Assembly (NCBI GenBank): GCA_963693285.1
Contig: OY848919.1
Location: 1,449,594 to 1,513,593, forward strand
DNA from: Xestospongia muta
Taxonomy: Eukaryota > Porifera > Demospongiae > Haplosclerida > Petrosiidae
Length of the DNA stretch: 64,000 nt
Direction of reading: 5' to 3'
The position numbers and the translations under genes were made by a program. This document shows positions 37,501 to 48,676 of the stretch, in pieces (the stretch's first letter is position 1; each line of letters begins with the position of its first letter). A model generated the notes under the pieces. The model ran no database searches, had not been told where the DNA came from, and saw nothing but the letters and a program-made list of their open reading frames with translations.

Positions 37501-38361
37501 ATGAGTGCAAATGGTAGTCGTCACGTGTCGCCAGAGAGAGATTTAATATGCTGTATTATTGAGAATGATACAAGATGTACTAACAGAGCGAGTAACACAA
37601 CCTTTAGTAAGAAAATGAAATCACTAGCTCAAAAGAAACAGAGCATGTTCTCTGATCAATCAGTAAGTCCAACAGTCTTTAATCTAGTTGTGTGATTTGT
37701 AAAGTTGTGTAAAGCACTCTTTTCTAATTAATGCCCATTTCTTATTGTAGGCTGGTCACAGCTATATATGCGAACATCATAGAAGCGTCATTCATAGTTT
37801 GAGAACTAAAAGAAAAAGAAAAGACTCTGAAGAAGAAAATGACTTTTTACCAGAAGTATGTAAAAGAAATGTTGTAGAGTAATTAGACATATGACCAACT
37901 GAGCTATAATGCTCTATGCCTCAAATCCTAACTATAATATTTTTTAGTATTTAAGTAAGTACATAGAAATGACCCTAAGCAAACAGTTACGTAACGTTAC
38001 TAGTGTGAATCTACCATATAAATATCCTATGTAGTGTATTGTTCAGGATTGAATTACCTTTTTGTCCAAATTGTTAATTCTAGGTTGATTTTCTTCAACT
38101 TCAAATGAACACACTTCGCCGTTACAAAAGACACTACAAACTCCAATTAAAGCCCGGCTCAAACAAAATCCAATTAGTAGAAGTAAGACAACAGTCCAAG
38201 TTAATTGCTATCATTGGTACCTCCTCTGTTTTCATTCTGTCTAGGCTGTATCAAGACACTTCAAAACAATTCGTATCAATGAGAAGAAGTCGATACCGTT
38301 ATTTATATCAATGGTCAAGTCACATAAGAGCAAGCTAGACCAACCCAAACCAATTGATTGA
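37501..38361 (+). CDS. SAP30L: SAP30-like subunit of the Sin3-HDAC complex
   Basis: Exons 37501-37662, 37751-37855, 38084-38182 and 38245-38361, all phase 0, give 160 residues. SAP30/SAP30L bridge Sin3 and histone deacetylase and bind DNA and phosphoinositides in the nucleus. Seen: the N-terminal zinc module with Cys and His in the family order (CCIIENDTRC ... FSKKMKSLAQKK ... YICEHHRSVI), a basic nuclear signal (RTKRKRK), an acidic patch, the Sin3-binding helix block VDFLQLQMNTLRRYKRHYKL and LDQ near the end. Length is close to human SAP30L (183). Divergent from GH3-b, 165 bases between starts. Confidence 0.95.
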
Positions 38362-38792
38362 AAACTAATACTCATGAGGGATGAGTGGTCTATTGATATT
38401 TTGATCTGAACTATTTGTTATCCACTTACAAAACATTTGTTATACAAACATATCTAACAACAGTCATTGCCCACTACCCACGTGGTGTTATACGCATGCG
38501 CAGTCGTCTGATATGGCACGTCTTATAGATATCGGTGACAATATTCATCAGAGTCTGTTTGGCGGGCACTAGATAGGTGCTTAGTACACCTGGTATTGAC
38601 AAATTTGAAAGATCTACTCCTGTTTGGTGTAAGATTCCTTACTTTGATTCCTTCAAAAGCTTAAAGAAATCCCAAGTTCTCTATATTCGCGTATTTGAGG
38701 TAAGCCGAGATCATTTTTAGGCAGGGTTGATTGTTTTGGTAGTGTTGACGCCCACTCTCTCGACCCTTTGCAGAACTTACTCACACTACAAA
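38362..38792. other. Spacer with promoter region of HMGB
   Basis: 430 bases. Contains CCACGTGGTGTTA at 38478-38490 and CGCATGCGCAG at 38493-38503. A likely noncoding 5' exon joins at an acceptor ttgcag ending about 38772. No gene seen. Confidence 0.5.
38478..38503. promoter_or_regulatory. E-box plus NRF-1-like element before HMGB
   Basis: CACGTG at 38479-38484 followed within ten bases by CGCATGCGCAG. The string CCACGTGGTGTT recurs just before the ANKLE2 start (40395-40406). Predicted from sequence only. Confidence 0.45.
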
Positions 38793-39948
38793 ATGCCAAG
38801 AAAAAGCAACAAAGACCCAAACAAGCCTAAAGGCAGAACAAGTGCTTATGCCTTTTTTGTCGCAGAGATGAAAGAAACTTCAGGCAAAGGTATGAGTTTC
38901 ACCGAGTTCTCCCAGTTTTGTTCCCAGAAATGGAAAGATACTAAAACTGAAGATAAAAAAAAGTTTGTAGAGTTAGGTGAGAAAGATCGAGAACGTTACA
39001 AGAGGGAGATGGAAAAATACAATAAAAACTCCGATACGTCCAAGGGTGCATCTGGTGGTCGTGTTCGTCGCAAGAAAGACAAATCACTACCAAAAAGAAA
39101 TTTGTAAGCGTAACGCCTTTGTTTGTGAACATGATAGTTTGTGCAAAGATTGCCTCGCATCATTGCACATTTGTGTTTTTAATTGTGTGTCTGATTTGTT
39201 TGTATGTTATGTCAAATATGGAAGGTGACCATGATCATTGTGAATATTTGTGTCATTGTGAACGGTTTGTTCGAGTGTAATTGTCCGTTAGTTAGTATTG
39301 TGTATGCGTGCTCATGTTTCTTCATGTTTTGTCTATTTGTGACATTGGTGTGTGTGTTAAAGGAACAAACTGCCCTCTGTTGATAACATGGTCACAGTAA
39401 AATTTGTTAATGTGTTAGAATTATGTGTAGACACATGATAAGATCATATATTGTTTTGTCGTGTTTGTATGTATTTTGTGCAAAAGCTGTTAAAAGTAGA
39501 GATAAGCAAGAATTTTTGTTGTTATTTTTGACTTGCTTGAACAAAGATATCAAATTTATTACTTTTTCTAACTAATAGGTCTGCTTTTATGTTCTTCTCA
39601 AATATGAAGCGTCCCAAACTCAAGCAAGAAGATCCCAATGCTAGCATTGCTGAGCTTGCTAAACAACTTGGAGCAGCCTGGAAGGTGATGACGAAAGAAC
39701 AGAAAGCTCCCTATGACGAAATGGCAAAAAAAGATAAACAAAGATACCTTGACGAATTAGAAGCGTTAAAAAAAGATGGGAAGTTGCCAACAAAAGAAAG
39801 AAAACAAGCAGCAAGAGGTGGTAAAAAACCTAAAAAGGTCACACGTAAGGATGAGGATGAAGACGAGGATGAAGAAGAGGAAGAGGAAGTAGAAGAGGAA
39901 GAAGAGGAGGAGGAAGAGGAAGAGGAAGACGATGATAGTTCAGATTAA
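38793..39948 (+). CDS. HMGB: HMGB-type protein with two HMG boxes and acidic tail
   Basis: Two exons (38793-39103, 39579-39948) give 226 residues, the classic HMGB plan. Abundant nuclear protein that bends DNA and loosens chromatin. Box A about 8-82 (KGRTSAYAFFVAEMKETSGK), a basic linker (RVRRKKDKSLPKRNL), box B about 103-175 (SAFMFFSNMKRPKLKQEDP), a Lys-rich stretch, then about 30 Asp/Glu residues ending DDDSSD. The single intron falls inside the linker in phase 2, exactly as in the three-box gene, so the two are close relatives. I chose 38793 (MPRKSNKDPNKPKGR), a normal HMGB start, rather than the upstream in-frame extension, which appears to be intron or UTR. Confidence 0.95.
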
Positions 39949-40409
39949 TAACACCATTAGCGAAGCACCACATAAAAAAATAATGTAATTCTGCAACATT
40001 TCTTCTTAAAACATCAATCTTTTCCTTTCTAATCTCTAGCAGTACTATTATTTTTTCAAGCAACACCTTGTCTAACTAACTCTTCCAATTGCCCAACATC
40101 TCATAGGTCTTACATAATACATGTTTATATATTCGTACGTGTATTACAGACGGTTTACATGTACAATTATATTAAATATATATTAACGTTTTCATTATAT
40201 TAAAAGTATAAAAGACTGCTGGAATATAGTATTTTATGCCCTCCATCCCTGAAATAATATAATTTGCTGTATATTAATTTTAATTATTAAAACCCAAAAA
40301 AATTTTAAAATTTAGCTTGTGGGCTGTTATTAGAATCAGCGGTTTGTATTATAATTGATGTGGGCGGGTTAAAATTGGAGGGAATTAGAATCCCCCACGT
40401 GGTGTTCTT
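39949..40409. other. Spacer between HMGB and ANKLE2
   Basis: 460 AT-rich bases with the HMGB 3' UTR and the ANKLE2 promoter. CCACGTGGTGTT lies at 40395-40406, three bases before the ANKLE2 ATG. Nothing else seen. Confidence 0.5.
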
Positions 40410-43400
40410 ATGGAGGGGCAGATTTCTGATGAAGAACTGAAGGTCAAGTTAGCTTTGTACGGACTAACAGATGTTGTAATATCAGATTATACACGTGGAG
40501 TCTACTTGAAGAAATTGAAACAATTTCAAAAACCTGAGTCCAACAAAGATGAAGTAAATGAATCTACACCAAAGTTTGTTGGTGAAGAACCAAGCCAAGA
40601 TGACACGTCCCTAAAGACAGCCACGCCTACAGGTTATTATGGTGTTGCTATCACTGTAGGGACACCTGAGACCGGTCCAACTTTATCGCCTTTTTATCAA
40701 TCACAGAAAGAAGCTTTGAAGGTGGTCAAGGATTGTCCTGGTGCTCGATTTAAGAAGTTTGAATTACAACAAGAAGCAGAGGCATTCTCTAAGCAACCCC
40801 AACCTGAGGGCAAACCAAGAGACTCCATAGAAAAAGACCTTAGTCCACTTCCTAGTGTTAAAACAAAAGCAAAAAATAAACTTAGACAACTTCTAGAAGA
40901 TGGTAATGTTGAAGAATTTGCTGAGACAGTTTGGAAAAACCCAAAATACTTGATAGCCTCAGGAGAGTCACCGGAAATATTTCACGAGGGAACGCGTCGT
41001 AATGCATTACATTGTGCAGCTGATTGTGGACAACTTGATATCTGTAAAATGATATTTGATATTTTAGAGAGCAATAGGTTTTGGGAGTTAGTTTATCCAA
41101 AGGACTCAATGATGACTCGACAAAAGAACAAGAAACATCTTATTGACTTGTATCTTAATATGCAAGATGGAAAGGCAGGACGTTTAGAGGTTTGTTTAGA
41201 TGGATGGACAGACAGACGAATGGACGAACTGTTGATAAAACAAGTTATATAATTTTTTGTTTTTCTTTAGTCTTTTGACACTCCTCTACATCTTGCTAGT
41301 AGAAAAGGTCATGAAGATATCGTCAATTTTCTAATGTCATTCCCGTCAATAGATACTAGTATTAGGTATGCCTGTATCATTGAGAGTTTTAATGTTCTAT
41401 TTGTTGCCATAGAAACAATGAGGGAGAAACTGCTGCTGATGTTGCCTGCAGTAGGATGTCATCAAGCGATGCTAAACTTAAGTCTAGAATACAAGAATGT
41501 ATTAAAAGTAAGATAAATACAAAGAGTGATAAATCTATTGAGGTGGATTGGTAACAAATGGATGGATGGACAACTGACAAATGGATAGATAAGTTGTACA
41601 TGGATGTATATCATTTCTCTTTTCTCTTAAGATCCTCCGATATATTACGTACCAGTATTGAGAGCTTATGATAACTCATCCCCACCTGTACTTGGTAGTC
41701 CTTGTACAAGAGAAGAATGTCTTTCTAATGGGAGTCAATTTAATGAGAACATTGTATCACCAGTTATTGCACAGGCTTTTGCTGGTCCATTGTCACCAGT
41801 TAAAGTTAGTAACATATCACGTTGCCTTAGTTATAGTTGGCTATCATCTGTCTGTCCATTGTATCTGTCTGTCCATTTATCTCCTTCTGTCCTCCTTTCT
41901 ATTTGACCATTCATCCATTATTTATGTACTCATCAATCCATCTATCCATTTTAACATCTATTTGTCTGTAGGCTAAGGATTTACTAAGACAGTGGAAATC
42001 TCCTAACTTTGATCATAGAAACTTTGATCATAGAAAGAGAGTTCGTATTATTAAGAGATCAGATCCTGATAGAGGACTAGAACGAGTTGGAAGGTATGGA
42101 TGGATGGATGGATGGATGAATGGATGTATAGACAATGGATGGATAAAAGAATTGATGGATGAATGAACAGACTGATTGATGAATAAATGGTTTAATGACA
42201 AAGAACAGTCCTATGATATCCAATTCATATGTACAGATCTCTAGCTCACAAAGAAGGCATAGGATGGAATGAATATTGGAGTTTTTTAGATTGTTACTGT
42301 GACTTTTCTAAACCAGAAGGATTACACAAACTTGAAACTTACTTATCAAAACTCATCGAATCCTCATCATCTCCATTACTTGACAATCAGGACAACTCCC
42401 CAGAAATCACTTCTAGTGAAGTTAGGGATAAAGATGTATTATCTAACAAGAAACATGACAAAGGGAAGGACAGCTTAGGACCTCCAAAACGGCTTTTCAC
42501 TGGAGATGATGAACCTGAGGTTACACCCAATGAAATATATAGTGTGGAAGATAGTAACACTCAGTCAGCCATTAAGACAGTATGTAATGTAAATGAAGAA
42601 GATAGTGAAGACCCTCTATTGGATAAACCTGGTTCAGCAGCTGCGATTTGTTCATCAGAGGGACTACCTCTTACTGAAGTTATAAGTGGGCTCGAGTCTT
42701 TGAAATTGTATGAGAGTGAGAACTCTCTAGTCGAATCTGATACAAAGTTAGAACCCTCAGTATTCATGACCCCTGTAAGGGGGTCTCAAGTTGAGGCTAA
42801 TGTTTTTATAACGGGGTGAGTTAAGAATCTATGCAAAATAAAATATAGTAATTATCTTGTTTTTTTTTTTTACTTTAGTGTTGTTCCTACTAAACTTGAT
42901 CGCGATGTTTTGTTTGCATTATGTGATATTAAAGTTGATCCTCAAACATTTCCTCATGTCCATCGTTGGAAGACAATGGTGGAGAGCTTCTCTGAAGAAG
43001 AACAAAAAATGTAAGCTTTAGACTAGTAAATATATCCATGACCACAGCAACCTAGGATAGCTGCCATTAGTAAGCTCTAGACTAGTGAACATCAGTACTT
43101 ACCACAGCAACCTAGGATAGCTACCATTAGTAAGCTCTAGACTAGTGAACATCAGTACTTACCACAGTGACCTAGGATAGCTGCCATTAGTAAGCTCTAG
43201 ACTAGTGAACATCAGTACTTACCACAGTGACCTAGGATAGCTGCCATTAGTAAGCTCTAGACTAGTGAACATCAGTACTTACCACAGTGACCTAGGATAG
43301 CTGCCATTAGTAAGCTCTAGACTAGTGAACATCAGTACTTACCACAGTCATAACTCATATTCTGTTGTCTAGGTGGCATACTCCAAGGTCAGACAGTAAA

Positions 43401-43601
43401 CCTCAACAAAGAAGACTAGAAGATTTTAGAACTCTAAGTCCTCTAGTTCTTTCTAGTCCTCCGCCATCATCACTCTCCCCTTCTACCCGTCATCTTCCTG
43501 GGAACCTTCCCTTGACCCCTCAACAACAGTGGAGACTAGGTACCACGCCCACAAGACTCATCCATGCTAATATAGTTCGTAATTCATCAATTCACACGTA
43601 A
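40410..43601 (+). CDS. ANKLE2: ANKLE2/LEM4-like nuclear-envelope protein
   Basis: Exons 40410-41189, 41271-41365, 41413-41507, 41632-41804, 41972-42093, 42237-42815, 42879-43010 and 43373-43601 give 734 residues. ANKLE2 is known to control phosphorylation of BAF, through VRK1 and PP2A, when the nuclear envelope re-forms after mitosis. Seen: a LEM-like domain at residues 5-40 ([20 protein letters not shown]), a viroplasmin/RNase H1-N-like domain at about 73-130 ([49 protein letters not shown]), ankyrin repeats at about 195-320 ([37 protein letters not shown]) and then the family's [18 protein letters not shown] block. I see no N-terminal membrane span, unlike human ANKLE2. Intron 7 is filled with the 60-base minisatellite. 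Confidence 0.92.
43020..43350. repeat. 60-base minisatellite in ANKLE2 intron 7
   Basis: Five to six near-perfect 60-base units (gactagtgaacatcagtact then taccacagtgacctaggata, gctgccattagtaagctcta), the reverse complement of the unit at 33148 and 48997. Confidence 0.95.
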
Positions 43602-43999
43602 TATACGAACAAATCAATATAATTTATTAAATGAATTATGTTTAATGTAATATAGTGATTATTTATAATAGAGTTATTGTTTTTAAAAAAGATATGTAAC
43701 ACAAACAGATTGTATTGATCATCATTACGAACTCATTTGTTGATAATGTCATTATAAGCTACCGTGAGGTGTGTTGCATTCTTATCTTAGATGCTAACCT
43801 TTAGTTCTATTTATAGTAACAATGCACGTAATAGCTCTAATGCTATTTATAGTAGGACGTGTATGATTTAATGGTTAACCAATATTCATGACTGAAATGA
43901 TACAGCAAATTTTATTTAACCCTTTACTGTTAATACACTTTCCAGCTGCAAGTTAAATAACGGAACTATTAATTATTACTAAAGCTATTAATAGATAAA

Positions 44000-44033
<34 letters not shown>

Positions 44034-44089
44034 TATACACTGAGAATCAATTTGCAGTGAAAAAACTTAATGTTCTGTAAAGTAAGTTG
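43602..44089. other. Convergent spacer ANKLE2 / NIPA with (ATT)n
   Basis: 488 AT-rich bases holding two 3' UTRs, with an (ATT)n microsatellite at about 43998-44032. No gene seen. Confidence 0.6.
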
Positions 44090-46083
44090 TCATTGACTTG
44101 TTCTAGGTATAGGAATAAATCTGTCCGTCTCTGAAGTATTTACTTCCTCTTCATTGTTTTCCTCTGAAGGATAAGACTCGTTCCTGGTCTGATCCACCTC
44201 AATCCTATTCCGTACGAGAGGAGAATGAATCTGCCCGTTACCATCTAAGATAATGGTAACACTTTGAGGATCTTGTTCATGGTTGCCATTGGCTGGTCTG
44301 TTCGTTAATGCCAAAAGGTCGGATAATGTAAAATTAACGTCTTTAAAAGCATGTAATAAAAATACTCCACATATTATAACAGCAAAACCACAAAGTGCTC
44401 CGATAATGTTTTTTGTTGTGAGCTGACCAAACTCTTTGAAGAGTATTGCCGAGGCTGTAATGGTGAGGGATGTGAACATGACATAATAAATCGGTGTGAC
44501 AAGGGAGGTGTTAAAAATATCGAGACTCTTATTGAGGTAATTCATTTGAATAGTAATACAAACAATAACAGCTAATAAAAAGAACCAGGCCAGTGGATTC
44601 ATAAGTTGACTTTTTCCTTGGACTGTCAATTTAATAGCAATACTTAACCCTTTACAACCCACGACAGTCAGAGACCCGACAGAAGAACAAATAGCGATAT
44701 AAACTAATATGTTGGTCTGTCCTTGTACTGGTGCTACCCAGAATATAAGATAAATTGAGAGGGAGATTGCCAGGAAAGCATACACAACAAAACCTAAGCT
44801 CAGCATATTTCTTCCTATCTGTAGAAGGTCCTCTATGACACTTTCTTCTGGGGCATGTATAATAATGATTGTCGAACCGAGAACGGATAGAAGGCAGCCT
44901 AACTTGCCATGGATATTGAGGTGTTCTTGGAGCAACTGTGAAGACAACACGGCACTAAAATATACAAAAAATTACTGAAGTGTCCAAGTTAGACACAAGT
45001 ATACTGAAAGTATGCAAAATGTTACTGGCTCAAGTACAAATGGAAAGTATATAGGTATAAACTCACCTCACAAGTACACTCAGCGCTCCTAAAGGTGTGA
45101 CCAAAATAGCAGGAGCAAAACCGTATGCTGCAAAATTAGCTGCCTCTCCAACTGCCACTATAAAAATGAGGTTTATGGTGATGCGCACATTAGTAACCAT
45201 GGCAACTCACTGGTAATGAGCCCTGCCCACCACATCCATTCCTTTAGATAAGCATAGCCACCTTTACCTAATGAGGGTTAAAATAAACAATATTTATTTA
45301 AAGATAACATTACAGTGTATATATAAACTTTGAGCCTATCATGGGTGTGACCCTATTAATTATAGTGTATATATAAACTTTGAGGCCATCATGGGTATGA
45401 CCCTACTAATTATAGTGTATATATAAACTTTGAGCCTATCATGGGTGTGACCCTATTAATTATAGTGTATATATAAACTTTGAGGCCATCATGGGTATGA
45501 CCCTATTAATTATAGTGTATATATAAACTTTGAGCCTATCATGGGTATGGCCGTACTAATTATAGTGCATATAAACTTTAAAGCTATCATGGGTATGATC
45601 CTACTAATTATAGTGTATATACTGTATAAACTTTGAGCCTATCATGGGTATGATCCTACTAATTATGTATACTTAATAAGGTCATGGTATTACTATACTA
45701 TGACAATAATTATAACAGCTTTGTTTATGGATGTGGCATCAAACAGTACCTGCTCTGTTAGTAGATGTTCTTGCTACTCTTAATAGTCCCTTCTTTTTTA
45801 CTATAAAACTGGTTCCGATAAATACACTAGAACTTATTGCCAACACCAGACCCACAATAAAATCTTGATTGAATTCAACAGTTCCTGGAGCACATGTCAG
45901 TACTATTTGAGTAGCTATAGGAGAAAGAGAGACAAGCCATCACTACATTCCATGGATTCTGGTTGGTATTTATTTGTCCATCCACTCTTGTAATATCATA
46001 CTGTTATTAATGACAGCAGTAGTGGCATCAGTTGTTTCAAGTTCATTGTTCATCTGATATCTATCTTGTTCATGAACAGGCAT
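44090..46083 (-). CDS. NIPA-type magnesium transporter
   Basis: Exons 46002-46083, 45750-45914, 45211-45267, 45067-45157 and 44090-44954 give 419 residues. NIPA/NIPAL proteins are Mg2+ transporters of the plasma membrane and endosomes with about nine spans. Seen: first span [21 protein letters not shown], the family signature [48 protein letters not shown] (residues about 85-130, across exons 2-5), [21 protein letters not shown], and further spans to about residue 350, followed by a long acidic cytosolic tail. It cannot be assigned to one NIPA subtype. Intron 2 carries a 50-base minisatellite. Confidence 0.93.
45306..45668. repeat. 50-base minisatellite in NIPA intron 2
   Basis: About seven units of ttatagtgtatatataaact followed by ttgagcctatcatgggtgtgaccctactaa, with alternating subtypes (gcctatc / ggccatc) that suggest a 100-base higher-order unit. 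Confidence 0.92.
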
Positions 46084-46496
46084 ACTTCACACACAAAAGA
46101 ACAGATATATATATATTTACAGAGATTGATCTGAAGGACACGTTGATCTAGACACTGAAGATCAAGGACAAGAATAGATGAAGGATCAGTATGAAGATGA
46201 AAAGGACAGGTTCAGAGGTTCAACCTCGCTATTGCGCTATTGATACATGAATATTGTGAGTGTCGTCAGATCACAAGCATGCGCCACCCATGAGTACGAG
46301 TATGACGTCATTATTTCTCAAGAAAATCGAAACTAGAATCTTAGATTTTAATATCGGAAGTACGGGAATCAGACTTGACGTGTACAGTTTGAAAATTACA
46401 ATTGGAGTTTCATCTTCCCCGCTCTCTGTAAGAGGTTTCCTTTACATAATATTAACATACTAATTATTTTCTCTCGTTGTAGACTTGGCGTGTTTG
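46084..46496. other. Divergent promoter region, NIPA / LEM-kinase
   Basis: 413 bases between start codons. A probable noncoding 5' exon of the kinase gene ends near 46426 (CTCTCT then GTAAGAG) and is joined to the acceptor at 46481-46482. An open frame at 46260-46463 has no recognisable domain and is not needed for the kinase. Confidence 0.45.
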
Positions 46497-48155
46497 ATGG
46501 ATATTAATCCAGAAACTTTGTCAGATAAAGAATTAAGACAACATTTGCAGAAACATGGATTAGCTGTAGGGCCAATTACAGAGTCTACGAGAGATATATA
46601 TCAAAGACAATTGAAGAAAAGACTCAGAGATGATGTTGAAGACCAAGATTTAGGGAAACCAACAAAGAAAATTAAAAGAAGTTTGGGCGAGTCACTTAGT
46701 CAGGTACAACACGTTCGTAATCATTCCCCCAAACGTAGCAATGAAAAATCTGCTAGTGGTCAAGATATAATACCAGGTGCTGTATATAAAATGGACAAAA
46801 CATCACACCAGTCTCATTTCCTTGTTGATGAATCACCCAACCCTACTCCTAAACTAGCAGCACCTGTTGTCCCCAGTTCACTTAGACTTTCACAACCTAG
46901 AAAAGAATCTGACATAGGAATGAGTCCTAAACCTAACCCAATACCCAAACTGGTAGCACCTGTTGTCCCCAGTACATTTACATATTCACAATCTAGTATG
47001 GAATATGACTCAGGAATGAGTCCTAAATATAGTCCCAAATCAAACAGATATAATCCTTCATACTTTCAAGAATCACCTCATAATAGAAGAACAATTAACG
47101 ATGATGAGTGGTCACTCTCTGGAACAGCTCGGTGGATTGGAGAGGGTGTCAAAGAGGGTTTAAAGACAATTGTTAACAGACTCTCTGATGTTGTTTCACC
47201 TCATGATGACAGACTACAAAGAAGGCGTCTCATGTCCTTTCATCGCAACTCCAACTCTCTAGACTCTGTTGAAATAGGTGGTGAGATTGAGATCGGAGAT
47301 GTTACAGATATTGGGTTGCCATTAGAACCTAGCCCCGCCCCTTCTGCTCCTCCCCCTCCTAATCGATATTCAGAACAAGATCTACAATATGATTGGGAAC
47401 TACTTCCATCAGATGTACAAATATGTCTTAAACCAGATGGAACACAATGGAAACTAGGAAAAGGTGGATTTGGTGAAGTTTTCAAAGGGTTAAAAGATGG
47501 TGTAGATGAGGTAGCAGTGAAGGTCATTCACATACAAAATCCATCGGCCATTAGTCAATTTAAAATGGAGATCGATCTTATCAGTAAACTACGACACAGA
47601 CATATATTACAATTTTATGGAGCATGTATTAAACCATCTTGTCTTTACATGGTTACTGAACTAATGCAATATGATCTCTTTACAGCTTTAAGGAAAGACA
47701 GGTGTTATACGTGGTATGGTACCTATGGCAAAGACACCATGTTAGGAATTGCTTCGGGTCTACATTATCTTCATTCCAGACGTCCAGCCATTGTTCATAG
47801 AGATATTAAAAGTCCTAATATTCTCATTCTTGATAATGTTGCAAAAATTGCTGACGTCGGCATTGCTAAATCTAAAATGCAATCAGATATGACAGCTCAG
47901 CGAGGTTTTACAATAGCGTGGGCAGCACCAGAAGTGGTCTATCGTCGACGAGCTACTGAAAAAATTGATATTTGGAGTTTTGGTATTATTTTATGGGAGG
48001 TAGTGACAGGACAGGTACCACAACCTGGACAGTTGGTCCTACCCTCGTCAACTTCTAGTGCTCTACAACAGTTGTATACACAATGTACATCTGAGGACTA
48101 TCAGATGAGACCATCAGCAGGTGATATTTTAGTCTCTCTAAAAAATATGAAATGA
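46497..48155 (+). CDS. LEM domain-protein kinase fusion
   Basis: One uninterrupted exon of 552 codons, after an acceptor at 46481-46482. Residues 3-43 form a LEM domain (TLSDKELRQHLQKHGLAVGP then ITESTRDIYQRQLKKRL), the module that binds BAF at the nuclear envelope. A basic stretch (KKIKR), a long Ser/Pro-rich linker with an internal repeat (NPTPKLAAPVVPSS / NPIPKLVAPVVPST) and a Pro run follow. A TKL-like kinase domain fills about 315-552: glycine loop GKGGFGEVFKG, VAVK Lys at about 342, HRDIKSPN at about 434-441, DVG in place of DFG at about 453, WAAPEV, and DIWSFGIILWEVVTG. Lys, both catalytic Asp and the Asn are kept, so it is probably active. I know of no described family with this pairing. 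Start taken at the first ATG of the exon. Confidence 0.9.
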   Translation: MDINPETLSDKELRQHLQKHGLAVGPITESTRDIYQRQLKKRLRDDVEDQDLGKPTKKIKRSLGESLSQVQHVRNHSPKRSNEKSASGQDIIPGAVYKMDKTSHQSHFLVDESPNPTPKLAAPVVPSSLRLSQPRKESDIGMSPKPNPIPKLVAPVVPSTFTYSQSSMEYDSGMSPKYSPKSNRYNPSYFQESPHNRRTINDDEWSLSGTARWIGEGVKEGLKTIVNRLSDVVSPHDDRLQRRRLMSFHRNSNSLDSVEIGGEIEIGDVTDIGLPLEPSPAPSAPPPPNRYSEQDLQYDWELLPSDVQICLKPDGTQWKLGKGGFGEVFKGLKDGVDEVAVKVIHIQNPSAISQFKMEIDLISKLRHRHILQFYGACIKPSCLYMVTELMQYDLFTALRKDRCYTWYGTYGKDTMLGIASGLHYLHSRRPAIVHRDIKSPNILILDNVAKIADVGIAKSKMQSDMTAQRGFTIAWAAPEVVYRRRATEKIDIWSFGIILWEVVTGQVPQPGQLVLPSSTSSALQQLYTQCTSEDYQMRPSAGDILVSLKNMK

Positions 48156-48440
48156 TATGCATTTTTTCGCAAATATATCCTACATTAACAAATGCACAAT
48201 AGAACTTGACATTTATAGTACAGACAATCTGTATAAAAATTGACTTGACATTCATAGTAAATTTGATTTGATATTCCTTTAAAAAAAGACACTAGCTATA
48301 CATATTATGTCACATGTTCTTTATTGTTCATGATCATTTAATCTATTAACTTTTAACAACAATAAAATCAATTTTGTAGTATAATACATTATTGTGTTAT
48401 CAGTTTAAAGTATTGTTCATATTATGTGTTAATAATTGTT

Positions 48441-48645
48441 TTATTGTGAGGTAGATTTAACTGATGATAATGGATATAATAGTAATGAAGAATGAGATGA
48501 GAAGAACTTATTATAATCAAGACGTAATATAAGTTGAGCTAAATGTGGTGCTGTATGAAGACTACGGACATTGGAGAGAATACGAAATAGAAGGGAGGCT
48601 TGACGACTAAAGTCCTATGAAAGAGTTAAATATATATTGTGTCAA

Positions 48646-48676
<31 letters not shown>

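Noticed and set aside
46260..46463. 67-codon frame before the LEM-kinase
   Set aside because: No recognisable domain, and it overlaps the probable 5' UTR and intron of the kinase gene.
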